Shown here: piece after piece, positions 1-7,328 of the stretch | How the letters are laid out: each line of letters begins with the position of its first letter | How positions within the stretch are numbered: position 1 is the stretch's first letter | From: Arenimonas soli | GTDB taxonomy: Bacteria; Pseudomonadota; Gammaproteobacteria; Xanthomonadales; Xanthomonadaceae | Direction of reading: 5' to 3' | DNA length: 64,000 nucleotides | NCBI RefSeq assembly: GCF_014643775.1 | Contig: NZ_BMKC01000001.1 | Location: 1,178,001-1,242,000 of the forward strand | Notes under the pieces: generated by a model | Databases searched by the model: none | What the model was told of the DNA's origin: nothing | The model's input: the letters and a program-made list of their open reading frames with translations, nothing else | Position numbers and translations under genes: made by a program

Positions 1-113
1 CCAAGCGCCAGTACGCGCGCTGGTATGCGGGCTACCAGATCGTCATCTCCGAAGTCGTGCGCAGCTACGGCGACGGGCGCATGCCGCACCTGGCCGCGGA
101 CACCGCCGGCTGA
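1..113 (+). CDS. C-terminal end of an unidentified protein (partial)
   Basis: An open frame enters from the left edge (first full codon at position 3) and stops with TGA at 111-113, leaving 36 residues that end in HLAADTAG. They include an aromatic, helix-like stretch (RQYARWYAGYQIVISEVV). I do not recognise the family. It converges on the leftward copper operon; the 125 bases between them show no gene, only GC-rich spacer. Confidence 0.5.
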   Translation, partial: KRQYARWYAGYQIVISEVVRSYGDGRMPHLAADTAG

Positions 114-238
114 CGCCACCATCGCCGCGACGCAATCGCTGCCGATGCTCGGCCGCCTGCCGGGCTGCCGGGGCGTGTAGTTCCTGGGCGACGGAACCGG
201 GGACGGGTGCTGAGTTCCTGGACCGCCAAGCCCGCGTC

Positions 239-730
239 TCAGCCGCCGTGGCTGGAGAACGCCTTGGCTTTGCCGTCGGGCGTGATCAGCTCGACGGTGT
301 AAGGCTGCACGCGTCCGTCCGGCATTTCCATGCCGGGCGAACCAGCCGGCATACCCGGCACGGTCAGCCCGCGGGCCTCGGGACGCTCACGCAGCAGGCG
401 CTTGACGTCGTCGGCCGGCACATGGCCCTCGACGAAGTACCCGTCCACTTCGGCGGTATGGCAGGAGCCCTTGGCCGGCGGAATCCCGACGCGCTGCTTC
501 ACCGGACCCAGGTCCTCGGCCTCGACGACCTTCACTTCGAACCCTTCAGCACGCATGTGGTCCACCCACAGCTTGCAGCAGCCGCAGTAGGGGCTCTTGT
601 GCACGGTGACCAGGGGCAGGCTGTTGTCCACCGGGCTGGCGTTGGCGGGCGTCTTGGCGGCCGTTTGCGCGGCCAGCGGCGCGGCGAAAAGCAGCGCGAC
701 CAAGGCGAGGGTAGTGGCGAAAATCTTCAT
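239..730 (-). CDS. DUF411 metal-binding protein (CopG-like)
   Basis: A 163-residue exported protein with a signal peptide (about residues 1-21, ending LAAQ). The DUF411 domain starts at about residue 40 with VTVHKSPYCGCCKLW, whose Cys-x-Cys-Cys motif is the likely metal site. A further Cys and His (GSCHTAEVDGYFVEGHVP) match the rest of the family. It is the last gene of the leftward copper operon, 15 bases after the multicopper oxidase. Proteins of this type sit in cop operons of Xanthomonas and Pseudomonas as periplasmic copper-handling factors. The copper role is inferred from family and operon. Confidence 0.9.
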   Translation of the reverse strand: MKIFATTLALVALLFAAPLAAQTAAKTPANASPVDNSLPLVTVHKSPYCGCCKLWVDHMRAEGFEVKVVEAEDLGPVKQRVGIPPAKGSCHTAEVDGYFVEGHVPADDVKRLLRERPEARGLTVPGMPAGSPGMEMPDGRVQPYTVELITPDGKAKAFSSHGG

Positions 731-745
731 GGGTGTTTCTCCTTC

Positions 746-2053
746 TCAGGTGTTCTTGCGGCGCACGGGGGCGCCGAACGAGGGATCGTTGCTGACGCGG
801 CGGGCGACCGTGCCGGGCGGGTTGGCGTACCAGCCCGGGTCGCTGAAATCGCCGGGCGCGATGTCGTCGCGCACCTTGACCACGGTGAACATGCCGCCCA
901 TTTCGATGTTCCCGAACGGGCCCTTGCCGGCCATCATCGCCAGCGTGTTCTCGGGGCCCTTCATGTGGCCGCTGTCGGTGTGTTCCTGGTGTTCGGACAT
1001 ACCGTGCTGGCCCATGGCCATGTAACCCGGGAGCATCTTGCGGATCTTTTGCTCGACGCCGGACTGGTCCACGCCCTGGGTGTTGGGGATTTCGTGGCCC
1101 ATGGGCCCCATGGTGTGGTGGGACATGTGGCAGTGGAAGGCCCAGTCACCGGGCACGGCGGTGAATTCGATGTCGCGCATCTGGCCGACGCCGATGATTT
1201 CGGTCACTTCCCGGCGCCACTGCGCCTTCGGCCAGCGGCCGCCGTCGCTGCCGGTCACCTCGAACTGCACGCCGTGCAAGTGGATCGGGTGGTTCCACAT
1301 GCTCAGGTTGCCCACGCGGATGCGCACGCGTTCACCGGTGCGCGCCACCATGGGTTCGATCGCCGGGAAGACCTTGGAATTGAAGGTCCACAGGTCGAAG
1401 TCCTGCATCACCGACGGGTCCGGGCGGTAGGTGCCCGGGTGCAGGGCGAAGTTGTGCAGCAGCAACGCGTAGTCGCGATCGACATGGTCCCCGCCGCGCG
1501 GATGGATGATCAGCAGGCCCATCATGCCCATCGCCAGCTGCACCATTTCGTCGGCGTGCGGGTGGTACATGTGGGTGCCGTGCTGGACCAGGTCGAACTC
1601 GTAGGCGAAGGTCTCGCCGGGCTGGATCTGCGGCTGCGACAGGCCACCGACGCCGTCCATGCCGCTGGGCAGGATCAGGCCGTGCCAGTGGATGGTGGTG
1701 GCTTCCTTGAGGCGGTTGGTGACGTAGATGCGCACGCGGTCGCCTTGCACCGCTTCGATGGTCGGACCGGGCGTGGAGCCGTTGTAACCCCAGACCACGG
1801 CCTTGGAGCCCGGCGCGAACTCGTGTTCGAACTCTTCGGCGACCAGGTGGAATTCCTTCACGCCGCCGTTCATGCGGTGGGGCAGGGACCAGCCATTGAG
1901 GGTGCGCACCTTGCCGTGGGCCCGACGCGCCGGCGGCGCGCTTTCGGTCGCCGTGCGCGCGGCCGGCGCGGTCTGGGCGAGGGCGGGCAGGGCGGCGGCA
2001 CCGGCCAGGCCGGCACCGGCGCCGATCAGCAGCTTGCGTCGGGACAGGCTCAT
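746..2053 (-). CDS. Tat-exported multicopper oxidase (CopA/CueO-like)
   Basis: A 435-residue protein with a twin-arginine signal (MSLSRRKLLIGAGAGLAGAA). The cupredoxin copper ligands are visible in order: HWHG near residue 122, HMYHPHADEM near 160, HPIHLHG near 260 and HCHMSHHTMGPMGH near 310. A Met/His-rich stretch follows (GYMAMGQHGMSEHQEH). At 435 residues it is shorter than classical CopA (about 600), closer to compact three-domain copper oxidases. It probably oxidises Cu(I) in the periplasm. Its ATG overlaps the TGA of the upstream TolC-family gene by 4 bases, so translation is probably coupled. Confidence 0.9.
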   Translation of the reverse strand: MSLSRRKLLIGAGAGLAGAAALPALAQTAPAARTATESAPPARRAHGKVRTLNGWSLPHRMNGGVKEFHLVAEEFEHEFAPGSKAVVWGYNGSTPGPTIEAVQGDRVRIYVTNRLKEATTIHWHGLILPSGMDGVGGLSQPQIQPGETFAYEFDLVQHGTHMYHPHADEMVQLAMGMMGLLIIHPRGGDHVDRDYALLLHNFALHPGTYRPDPSVMQDFDLWTFNSKVFPAIEPMVARTGERVRIRVGNLSMWNHPIHLHGVQFEVTGSDGGRWPKAQWRREVTEIIGVGQMRDIEFTAVPGDWAFHCHMSHHTMGPMGHEIPNTQGVDQSGVEQKIRKMLPGYMAMGQHGMSEHQEHTDSGHMKGPENTLAMMAGKGPFGNIEMGGMFTVVKVRDDIAPGDFSDPGWYANPPGTVARRVSNDPSFGAPVRRKNT

Positions 2054-3753
2054 GGAATGGCTCCGTGGTGGTGGTCGTGTTGATCGGATGGCGCTTCGTC
2101 GTCGGACTTTTCGGGCACGTCGGCGGGCTCCGGGTCCGCCGGCATGTCGTGACCGGAGTGGTCCATGCCTTCGTGCATCGAATGATCCGCTTCTTCCGCT
2201 TCGGCGGGCTTGGCGGCCTTGTGCATCGAATGGTCCATGCCTTCGTGCATCGAGTGGTCCATTTCTTCCGCGTCGGCGGGCTTGGCGTCCTCGTGCGTAG
2301 AGTGATCCATGCCTCCATGCGCCGAGTGGTCCATGGCCGGCGCTTCCCCCGGGCCGAGGATTTCTTCCAGCGACGGCGTGCGGGCCTCGATGCCGGCGTC
2401 GCTGGGCAGGCGCCGGCCGACCAGGCGGGCCAGCTCGACGCGGGCCAGCCAGTAGTCGCGCACGGCTTCCAGGTAGGCCTGGTAGGCATCGTATTCGGCG
2501 ACCTTGGCCTGGATAAGCTCGAACACGCCGATCAGCATGAAGTTCTGGCGCTCCTGCTGGCGCGCCACGATGGCCTCGCGCTGGGGAACCAGCGCCTGGC
2601 GGTGGATGTCCACCACGTCGCGAAGCGCGGCCACGGTCTGCGCACCCATGCGCACGCCGTTGTCGGCCGCCAGCTCGGCCTGCTGCACGCGCGCCAGCGC
2701 TTCCATCAGCCGGGCTTCGGCACGGGCCAGCTTGGCCTGGCCCTGGTTGAAGATCGGCAGCTCCAGCGAAATTTCCGGGCCCTGCAGGCGGGCGCCGTCG
2801 GCTTCACGTTCACGCTCGTAGCCGATTTCGCTGCCGCCGAACCAGCGCAGCTTGCGGGTCAGCCCCAGCGCATCGGCCAGCACCTCGGCCTCGGCGCGTG
2901 CGGCCAGGACGCCGAGGTTGCCGTCGCCGGCCAGTCGGGCGAGCTGCTCCGGGTCATCTTCCGCCGGAACCGGCAGCGGCAGCGAATCGCTGGCTTCCCA
3001 GTTTGTTTCTTCGCCGCGCAGGCCCAGCAGGGTGTGCAGCGCGAGGCGGTGGCGACCCGCGTCGGCGCGTGCCTGCAGGGCTTCGATGTAGGCCTGGCTG
3101 GCGGCGGCCTGTTCCTGCGCCAGTTGCAGGGCGCTGATGTTGCCGGCGGCGTGGAAACGCCCGGCCAGTTCGGCGCTGGCTTCGGCCGCTTCGCTGACCG
3201 CCTCGCGCATGCCCGCGACCTGGCGGGCGGTGACGTAGGCGTACCAGGCCGCTTCGACGTCGGCGACGGTGTCGAGCACCGCGCCGGCCACGTCGTAGCG
3301 CGCGCGGTCGTAATCGGTGGCGGCCAGTCGCGCCTTGGCAGGCAGCAGCAGCAGGTCCAGCAGCGGCATCGACAGGCCGGTCGTGCGGTTGTGGCCGCCG
3401 CCGTCGATCGACATGCGCTGGAAGGACAGGCGCGGGTTCTCGATCTCCACCGCTTCCAGCACCTCGGCGCGGGCCAGGCCCAGCCGGGCGTAGTGTTCGC
3501 GCAGGCGCGGGCTGCGCAGCATCGCCACGCGGGTGGCGGCGTCGAGGGTCATGGGCTCGGAGAGCCAACGCTCGAGGCTTTCGGCCTCTTCGTCGGTGCC
3601 GGCCACGGCCGACCAATCAACGGCGGGGCCGCCGCGTTCGGCAAGCAATTCGGTGATGTCCGCGTTGCGCGGCTGCGGCGACAGCGAGGCGCAGCCGGCA
3701 AGCGCGGATGTCAGGACCAGCGCCAGCAGGGCGCGGGAAGGCAGGGTGATCAT
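2050..3753 (-). CDS. TolC-family outer-membrane lipoprotein with Met/His-rich copper-binding tail
   Basis: 567 residues. It starts with a lipoprotein signal (LVLTSALAGC). The body (about 60-460) is the two-repeat coiled-coil outer-membrane efflux protein fold, with long Ala/Glu/Arg-rich helices. The last about 94 residues are a different kind of sequence: repeats of MDHSxH, ending in a DQHDHHH cluster. Such MDHxxM/H repeats are typical of the copper protein CopB, which normally occupies this operon position. The gene may supply the outer-membrane arm of a copper export route or act as a periplasmic copper sponge. No RND or adaptor partner lies beside it. Confidence 0.85.
   Translation of the reverse strand: MITLPSRALLALVLTSALAGCASLSPQPRNADITELLAERGGPAVDWSAVAGTDEEAESLERWLSEPMTLDAATRVAMLRSPRLREHYARLGLARAEVLEAVEIENPRLSFQRMSIDGGGHNRTTGLSMPLLDLLLLPAKARLAATDYDRARYDVAGAVLDTVADVEAAWYAYVTARQVAGMREAVSEAAEASAELAGRFHAAGNISALQLAQEQAAASQAYIEALQARADAGRHRLALHTLLGLRGEETNWEASDSLPLPVPAEDDPEQLARLAGDGNLGVLAARAEAEVLADALGLTRKLRWFGGSEIGYEREREADGARLQGPEISLELPIFNQGQAKLARAEARLMEALARVQQAELAADNGVRMGAQTVAALRDVVDIHRQALVPQREAIVARQQERQNFMLIGVFELIQAKVAEYDAYQAYLEAVRDYWLARVELARLVGRRLPSDAGIEARTPSLEEILGPGEAPAMDHSAHGGMDHSTHEDAKPADAEEMDHSMHEGMDHSMHKAAKPAEAEEADHSMHEGMDHSGHDMPADPEPADVPEKSDDEAPSDQHDHHHGAIP
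2119..2334 (-). repeat. 72-bp tandem repeat encoding MDHSxH units
   Basis: Three consecutive 24-residue units lie inside the 3' end of the TolC-family gene. Each consists of two MDHSxHxx octets followed by an AKPAxAEE-like linker; the third is diverged. Positions follow from residue 474 onward. Met, His and Asp are ordered as in known periplasmic copper-binding tails. The repeat may vary in copy number between strains. Confidence 0.8.
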
Positions 3754-3842
3754 GGAAATCTCCGAAAACGTCCCGGGAAGGGACCTTGCCCGGTATCAGC
3801 CGGGCGGCAGCAGGCGCGGCGGACGGGTGCCCGCCAGGGGCC

Positions 3843-4193
3843 TCAGGCGATCGGAGGTCGGGTAGCTGGCAGTGTCCGTGCCGGCGCGTGGCTGGCCGTG
3901 GCCAGCGGTGCGAGCCGGGAACCGGATACCAGGGGTGCCAGCTGGCGCAAGACCATCACGCTGGCCGTGGTGTGCTGCAGGCAGTCGCAGCGGCACTCGC
4001 CTTCGTCGCAGCAGTCGCCGTGGCCGGCAACTTCAGGGGCCGCATCGAGCAGTTCGCCGTCCATGCCATGGCAGGGCGCCTGCATCGCCGTCTGGGGTTC
4101 CGGATGCATGTCCTGGGCAAATCCGGGCGCCACGCCGCCGGCCACGAGGGCCAGGGCGAGCAACAGACGGCTCAGGACGCGGAACAGGGGCAT
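3843..4193 (-). CDS. copL: CopL-family copper-responsive leader protein
   Basis: 116 residues, starting at the internal ATG (MPLFRVLSRLLLALALVAGG), which opens a clean signal peptide; the longer upstream reading would run through the promoter. The mature part has clustered Cys/His: APCHGMDGE, then HGDCCDEGECRCDC, then HTTASVMVL. This layout matches CopL of Xanthomonas, the first gene of copLAB operons, required for copper-induced expression. It lies directly behind a CueR-type promoter and is followed after 89 bases by the TolC-family gene. The family call rests on pattern rather than alignment. Confidence 0.75.
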   Translation of the reverse strand: MPLFRVLSRLLLALALVAGGVAPGFAQDMHPEPQTAMQAPCHGMDGELLDAAPEVAGHGDCCDEGECRCDCLQHTTASVMVLRQLAPLVSGSRLAPLATASHAPARTLPATRPPIA

Positions 4194-4224
4194 GGGCGCG
4201 AGTTTACACCGGACAGGTGGAGCA

Positions 4225-4255
4225 AGCGTGAGCCTTGCCCCCGGGGCAAGGTCAA
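4225..4255 (-). promoter_or_regulatory. CueR/MerR-type copper promoter of the copL operon
   Basis: Read leftward, TTGACC (4255-4250) is followed by a 19-base spacer and CACGCT (4230-4225). The spacer holds a near-perfect palindrome at 4233-4251 with 9-base arms (CCTTGCCCC / GGGGCAAGG) around one central base. A stretched 19-base spacer filled by a CCTT...AAGG palindrome is the established architecture of CueR-activated promoters such as copA of E. coli. The TGA stop of the upstream SRPBCC gene lies inside the -35 box. No MerR-family gene is in this window, so the regulator is encoded elsewhere. Confidence 0.75.
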
Positions 4256-5271
4256 GCCGGCCCCGCATCGCCCGCCTGTTCGCTGCGCTGGCGATAGAAG
4301 TCCAGGATCACTTCGCTGAAATCCCCGATCAGCCAGCGGGCGATAGGCTGCGCGTACCAGTCGAAGGACGTGCTGACGCGGTACTGCATGTCGATCTCGA
4401 GCAGGGTCTGCCCGCCCCGGGGGGTCAGCGTGTAGGTCGTGCCCACGAGGTCGAAATAGTGGCCGCCGATGCGCACGTGGTCATCGAGGGCACCCGGCGG
4501 CACGGAATCGGGCGCAAAGCGGTACTGCCACTGCACGCGACGACCCGGCTCCCAGTCCCGGGCCACCTGGGTGAAATGGATGCCCTTGCCCATGCGCACG
4601 TCGCGCACCAGGCCCTCGGGCGTTTCTTCAGTGACCCCGGCCAGCGGCATCGGCACGCCAATGCGGTACATCCACGCATCTTCGACTTCAGCCGGGGCGA
4701 TGGCGTCGGCATCCATGAGGTGTCGCCAAACCTGTTCCGCCGGAGCCTGGACCAGCACTTCGCGCTGCACGCTCAGCAGTGGATCGTTGTTCGGTGCCGG
4801 CGTGCCCACGAAGGCACCCAGCACCAGGGGCAGGGCGGCCACGCTGTATACCGTGCCCCTGGGCCAGTTGGTCAGGCGACACACCAGGCCCATCAAGAGT
4901 CCGCCCAAAGCGCCAAACAGCGAGAACAGCGGGAAGATGACGATGGCGCAGATGATGCCTTCGAACAGCGTGACCAGGCTGCCAAGCACATACATGACAT
5001 TGGCAAAGACCGACGCCCAGGCGTAGTAGCCCCAGCTTCGCCGATGGCTGCGCTCGGCCACGTAGACGGTGACCATGCCCACCACGAAGGGCGAGAGATA
5101 GATAAAGGACGCCATCATCGCCGAGTAGCGCCCGCCCGGATCGCCCATGTAGACCAGGCGGATAAGCAACCCGGCGAGGGCACCGCAAACCAGCGGCCAC
5201 CAGAACGAGTAGGGCATGGACCTGGCCGTGGGCGACGGCGGGAAGATTTCGTCGTACTTGGGGGAGTTCAT
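4252..5271 (-). CDS. Membrane protein with C-terminal SRPBCC (START-like) domain
   Basis: 339 residues. The first about 165 hold four or five hydrophobic segments (WPLVCGALAGLLIRLVY, ASFIYLSPFVVGMVTVYVA, VFANVMYVLGSLVTLFEG and others). From about residue 175 (LLSVQREVLVQAPAEQVWRHL) the sequence is an SRPBCC fold ending in a helix (WLIGDFSEVILDFYRQR), the hydrophobic-ligand cavity family. Its start overlaps the desaturase stop by 4 bases, so the two are probably co-translated. A role in lipid handling is inference from that pairing. Confidence 0.7.
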   Translation of the reverse strand: MNSPKYDEIFPPSPTARSMPYSFWWPLVCGALAGLLIRLVYMGDPGGRYSAMMASFIYLSPFVVGMVTVYVAERSHRRSWGYYAWASVFANVMYVLGSLVTLFEGIICAIVIFPLFSLFGALGGLLMGLVCRLTNWPRGTVYSVAALPLVLGAFVGTPAPNNDPLLSVQREVLVQAPAEQVWRHLMDADAIAPAEVEDAWMYRIGVPMPLAGVTEETPEGLVRDVRMGKGIHFTQVARDWEPGRRVQWQYRFAPDSVPPGALDDHVRIGGHYFDLVGTTYTLTPRGGQTLLEIDMQYRVSTSFDWYAQPIARWLIGDFSEVILDFYRQRSEQAGDAGPA

Positions 5272-6242
5272 TCAGTGAACAGGACCTTGGAAGGATAGGG
5301 GTGGCCGCCTGCCGGCAACCGGCGAAGTTCCGGTCGCGGCAAAAGGTCGGCGGGAAGCCGCAGCTGCGAAACGAGACCGAGCCGTCGCAGGCCGCAAAGG
5401 GCCCACCAGCCCGGGTCCCATTCGCCGGGATACAGGCCCAGCCGCGAAGAACCGGGAAACGCGTGGTGGTTGTTGTGCCAGCACTCACCCATGGTCAGCA
5501 GCGAGGCCAGTGGCACGTTGTGTCCCTGGACCGCGGCGCCGACGACTTCGTGGTGCATCCGGCCATGGTTGTGCGCGAAATAGCCCACCAGCCAGTGCCC
5601 GAAGACCCCGGCCGTGACCCGGGCGCACACGCCCCAGAACACGAAACCCCAGCCGCCGACCGCGAAGAGCAGCAGCGCCACGACCACGTGTTGCCACATC
5701 CAGGTGCGTTCCAGGAAACGAAGGAATGCGTCGTCGCTGATTCGAGCTTCGATTTCGATCCGCGGCGGGTCTTCAAGGCGAAGTTCGCAATGCAGCTGCC
5801 ACCAGGCATCCACCAGGAACGAACGGCGGTGGGCCAGGAAGTCGTGGCAGTCAGGCAGGCGCTGGGCGAAGTCGCGCAGGTCGTGGGTACGGACCATGGA
5901 CAACGGACCAGCCAGCCCGACTTGCGTGCCGAACCAGACCAGCAGGTACTCCAGCCAGCGCGGGCAGTCGAAGCTGTCGTGCACCAGCTTGCGGTGCATG
6001 CCCAGCGAGTGGCCCAGCAGCAAAACCGTGGCGGTGCTGGCCACGAACAGCACGAAAGCAGACCAGCTGAAGGTCAATGCGCCGCCAACCACGGCCCCCA
6101 GCGCCATGCCCGAAAACCAGAGTGAGCGCACCGGCTCCCAGTGCACGCGACCCTGGCTGACACTGCGCACGGCAGCGATGGCGTCCTGGGACAGCCTGAC
6201 CCGGTGGTCGCTCAGGCTAGGGGGCAACGCGTCGGAAGGCAT
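5268..6242 (-). CDS. Acyl-CoA desaturase-like membrane protein, divergent second histidine box
   Basis: 324 residues with paired hydrophobic segments near residues 45-80 and 185-205, the layout of membrane fatty acid desaturases. Histidine box 1 (GHSLGMHR) and box 3 (ECWHNNHHAF) are clear, and HNHGRMHH precedes box 3. Where box 2 (HRxHH) should stand the sequence reads RTHDLRDFAQ, followed by CHDFLAHRR. It therefore belongs to a divergent branch, and the oxidised substrate is uncertain. It probably opens a two-gene transcript with the SRPBCC protein and reads away from dif, 73 bases away. Confidence 0.75.
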   Translation of the reverse strand: MPSDALPPSLSDHRVRLSQDAIAAVRSVSQGRVHWEPVRSLWFSGMALGAVVGGALTFSWSAFVLFVASTATVLLLGHSLGMHRKLVHDSFDCPRWLEYLLVWFGTQVGLAGPLSMVRTHDLRDFAQRLPDCHDFLAHRRSFLVDAWWQLHCELRLEDPPRIEIEARISDDAFLRFLERTWMWQHVVVALLLFAVGGWGFVFWGVCARVTAGVFGHWLVGYFAHNHGRMHHEVVGAAVQGHNVPLASLLTMGECWHNNHHAFPGSSRLGLYPGEWDPGWWALCGLRRLGLVSQLRLPADLLPRPELRRLPAGGHPYPSKVLFTE

Positions 6243-6315
6243 GGCACCCCGGAGGCGGGCAGGAAGGCAGGGACGCTCAGGATAGACGCAGGCCGGCTAA
6301 AGCCCCTAGTATCAG

Positions 6316-6343
6316 ACTTGACATAATATACATTATGCGCAGT
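6316..6343. other. dif: dif site (XerC/XerD chromosome-dimer resolution site)
   Basis: On the + strand the 28 bases read as an XerD-type arm ACTTGACATAA, central hexamer TATACA, and XerC-type arm TTATGCGCAGT. Against the reverse complement of E. coli dif (recalled sequence) 24 of 28 positions agree, and an uninterrupted run of 21 covering inner arms and centre is identical. This is where XerCD acts with FtsK at the replication terminus, and also where IMEX phages and TLC-like elements integrate. No second full copy was seen in the next 3.5 kb. Confidence 0.9.
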
Positions 6344-6991
6344 AAACGAGGTAGGCTCTCCCGAGCCGGCTACGCCGCCAAAGGCCCCAGAACCCGCGCC
6401 GTGACTGCTTCCCGCTTCCGTGAGGCTCGTTCGACCTGCTGCCTGTCCGTGCCGGCTGCGGCGAAACTTCTTCGGGTCACCGAACGCACGTTACAGAATT
6501 GGGAGTCGGACCGCGTCCGCATCCCGTACGCCGCCTACAAGCTCATGCGCGTGCTTCGGGGCCACGAACTGACCGACCCGGCGTGGCGAGGCTTCCGCGT
6601 GGTCGGCAATACCCTGTGGACGCCTGAGGGCCACGCGTTCCGACCCGGCCACATGACCTGGTGGTCGTTGACGTGCCGGATGGCCGACGAATTCAGGGCC
6701 AGGGCGCGGGCCCGGGCGGCTTGCGAGCCTACCCGTTCCGAGATAGTGTCGAGTGGCGCTGCTGCTGGCCCGGTGAATCGTCCCGACCCAGCTCAATACC
6801 CCCCGCCCACGGGGGTGTTAGAACCGCCGCAACCTTCCCGCCCAACTGTTACCCCCCCGCCAGCGGGGGTGTCGATCGTGCCTGCTCGTTGCCGTCGAAC
6901 CCCGTCCAGTAATCACGGGGTGAAGAACACGAGGAACGTCAGTGGCGTGGAGCATGCGCAATCCGGCGTGGCTTCGGGGATGAACGCATGA
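6335..6991 (+). CDS. VC1465/XafT-like Xer recombination activation factor
   Basis: 218 residues. The conserved part (about 35-130) contains SVPAAAKLLRVTERTLQNW, a helix-turn-helix-like stretch, then PYAAYKLMRVLRG, GNTLWTPEGHAFRPG and WWSLTCRMADEFR. I recognise these as the VC1465 family; its member XafT of TLC-phi activates XerCD at dif independently of FtsK. The ATG lies inside the dif site (XerC arm), fitting a gene at an element-chromosome junction. The last about 85 residues are Pro/Arg-rich, carry two GC hairpins and look unconserved. No phage replication or coat genes follow, so it appears to be a solitary remnant. Confidence 0.7.
   Translation: MRSKRGRLSRAGYAAKGPRTRAVTASRFREARSTCCLSVPAAAKLLRVTERTLQNWESDRVRIPYAAYKLMRVLRGHELTDPAWRGFRVVGNTLWTPEGHAFRPGHMTWWSLTCRMADEFRARARARAACEPTRSEIVSSGAAAGPVNRPDPAQYPPPTGVLEPPQPSRPTVTPPPAGVSIVPARCRRTPSSNHGVKNTRNVSGVEHAQSGVASGMNA
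6798..6870. repeat. Twin C-rich/G-rich hairpins inside the xafT-like gene
   Basis: Two similar inverted repeats lie 47 bases apart: ACCCCC (6798-6803) with GGGGGT (6811-6816), and ACCCCC (6851-6856) with GGGGGT (6865-6870). Both encode PPPxxGV in the poorly conserved C-terminal part. They may be structural elements of a former mobile element rather than selected protein sequence. Confidence 0.55.
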
Positions 6992-7287
6992 ACCCGATGC
7001 TGCGAAACCTGGACCGGGTGACCGCCGTGACCCTACTGCGAATCAAGGGCAAGCTCGAGCTCATGCTCGCCGAGGCCCGGATCGAGCAAGTGCGGGCGTC
7101 CACGGTCCCGAAGCGGACATCCGTACTCTCGTCAAATGCTTCTAGGATCACCCCGAGTCCGGACGCCCCAGAGCGATGGTGTCCGGGTTTGCTCCGGATT
7201 GTTTGTCGGACAAGGTCGGTCCAAACTCCCTCAGAGTCATCGGGTAGCGAGCTGCCAGCCCGTGGAGCGATCCCATGTATAGCTTGA
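6988..7287 (+). CDS. Hypothetical protein translationally coupled to the xafT-like gene
   Basis: 99 residues; its ATG overlaps the upstream TGA (ATGA). The first about 32 residues (LRNLDRVTAVTLLRIKGKLE) look like a genuine amphipathic helix. The rest is low-complexity Ser/Pro/Arg and runs into the degenerate boundary of the cassette array. The gene may be truncated where the array begins. I do not recognise it; beyond the start region it could be non-coding. Confidence 0.35.
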   Translation: MNPMLRNLDRVTAVTLLRIKGKLELMLAEARIEQVRASTVPKRTSVLSSNASRITPSPDAPERWCPGLLRIVCRTRSVQTPSESSGSELPARGAIPCIA

Positions 7288-7317
7288 CCGCAGCGTCCGC
7301 ACATCAGGGAGTTAGGC
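7220..7317. other. Degenerate attC/attI-like boundary upstream of cassette 1
   Basis: GTTAGGC at 7311-7317 is a canonical integron core site (GTTRRRY) and marks the 5' end of cassette 1. Upstream, CCAAACTCCCT (7221-7231) is nearly the reverse complement of AGGGAGTTAGG (7307-7316), giving a weak outer stem. No clear R'' consensus or inner stem is seen. It could be a decayed attC or an attI-type site. Confidence 0.4.
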
Positions 7318-7328
7318 GCCACATCGCC

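Noticed and set aside
2065-5298. A 1077-codon open frame on the + strand
   Set aside because: It is antisense to the TolC, CopL and SRPBCC genes, is rich in Arg/Gly/His/Val as GC-rich shadow frames are, and contains no recognisable domain.
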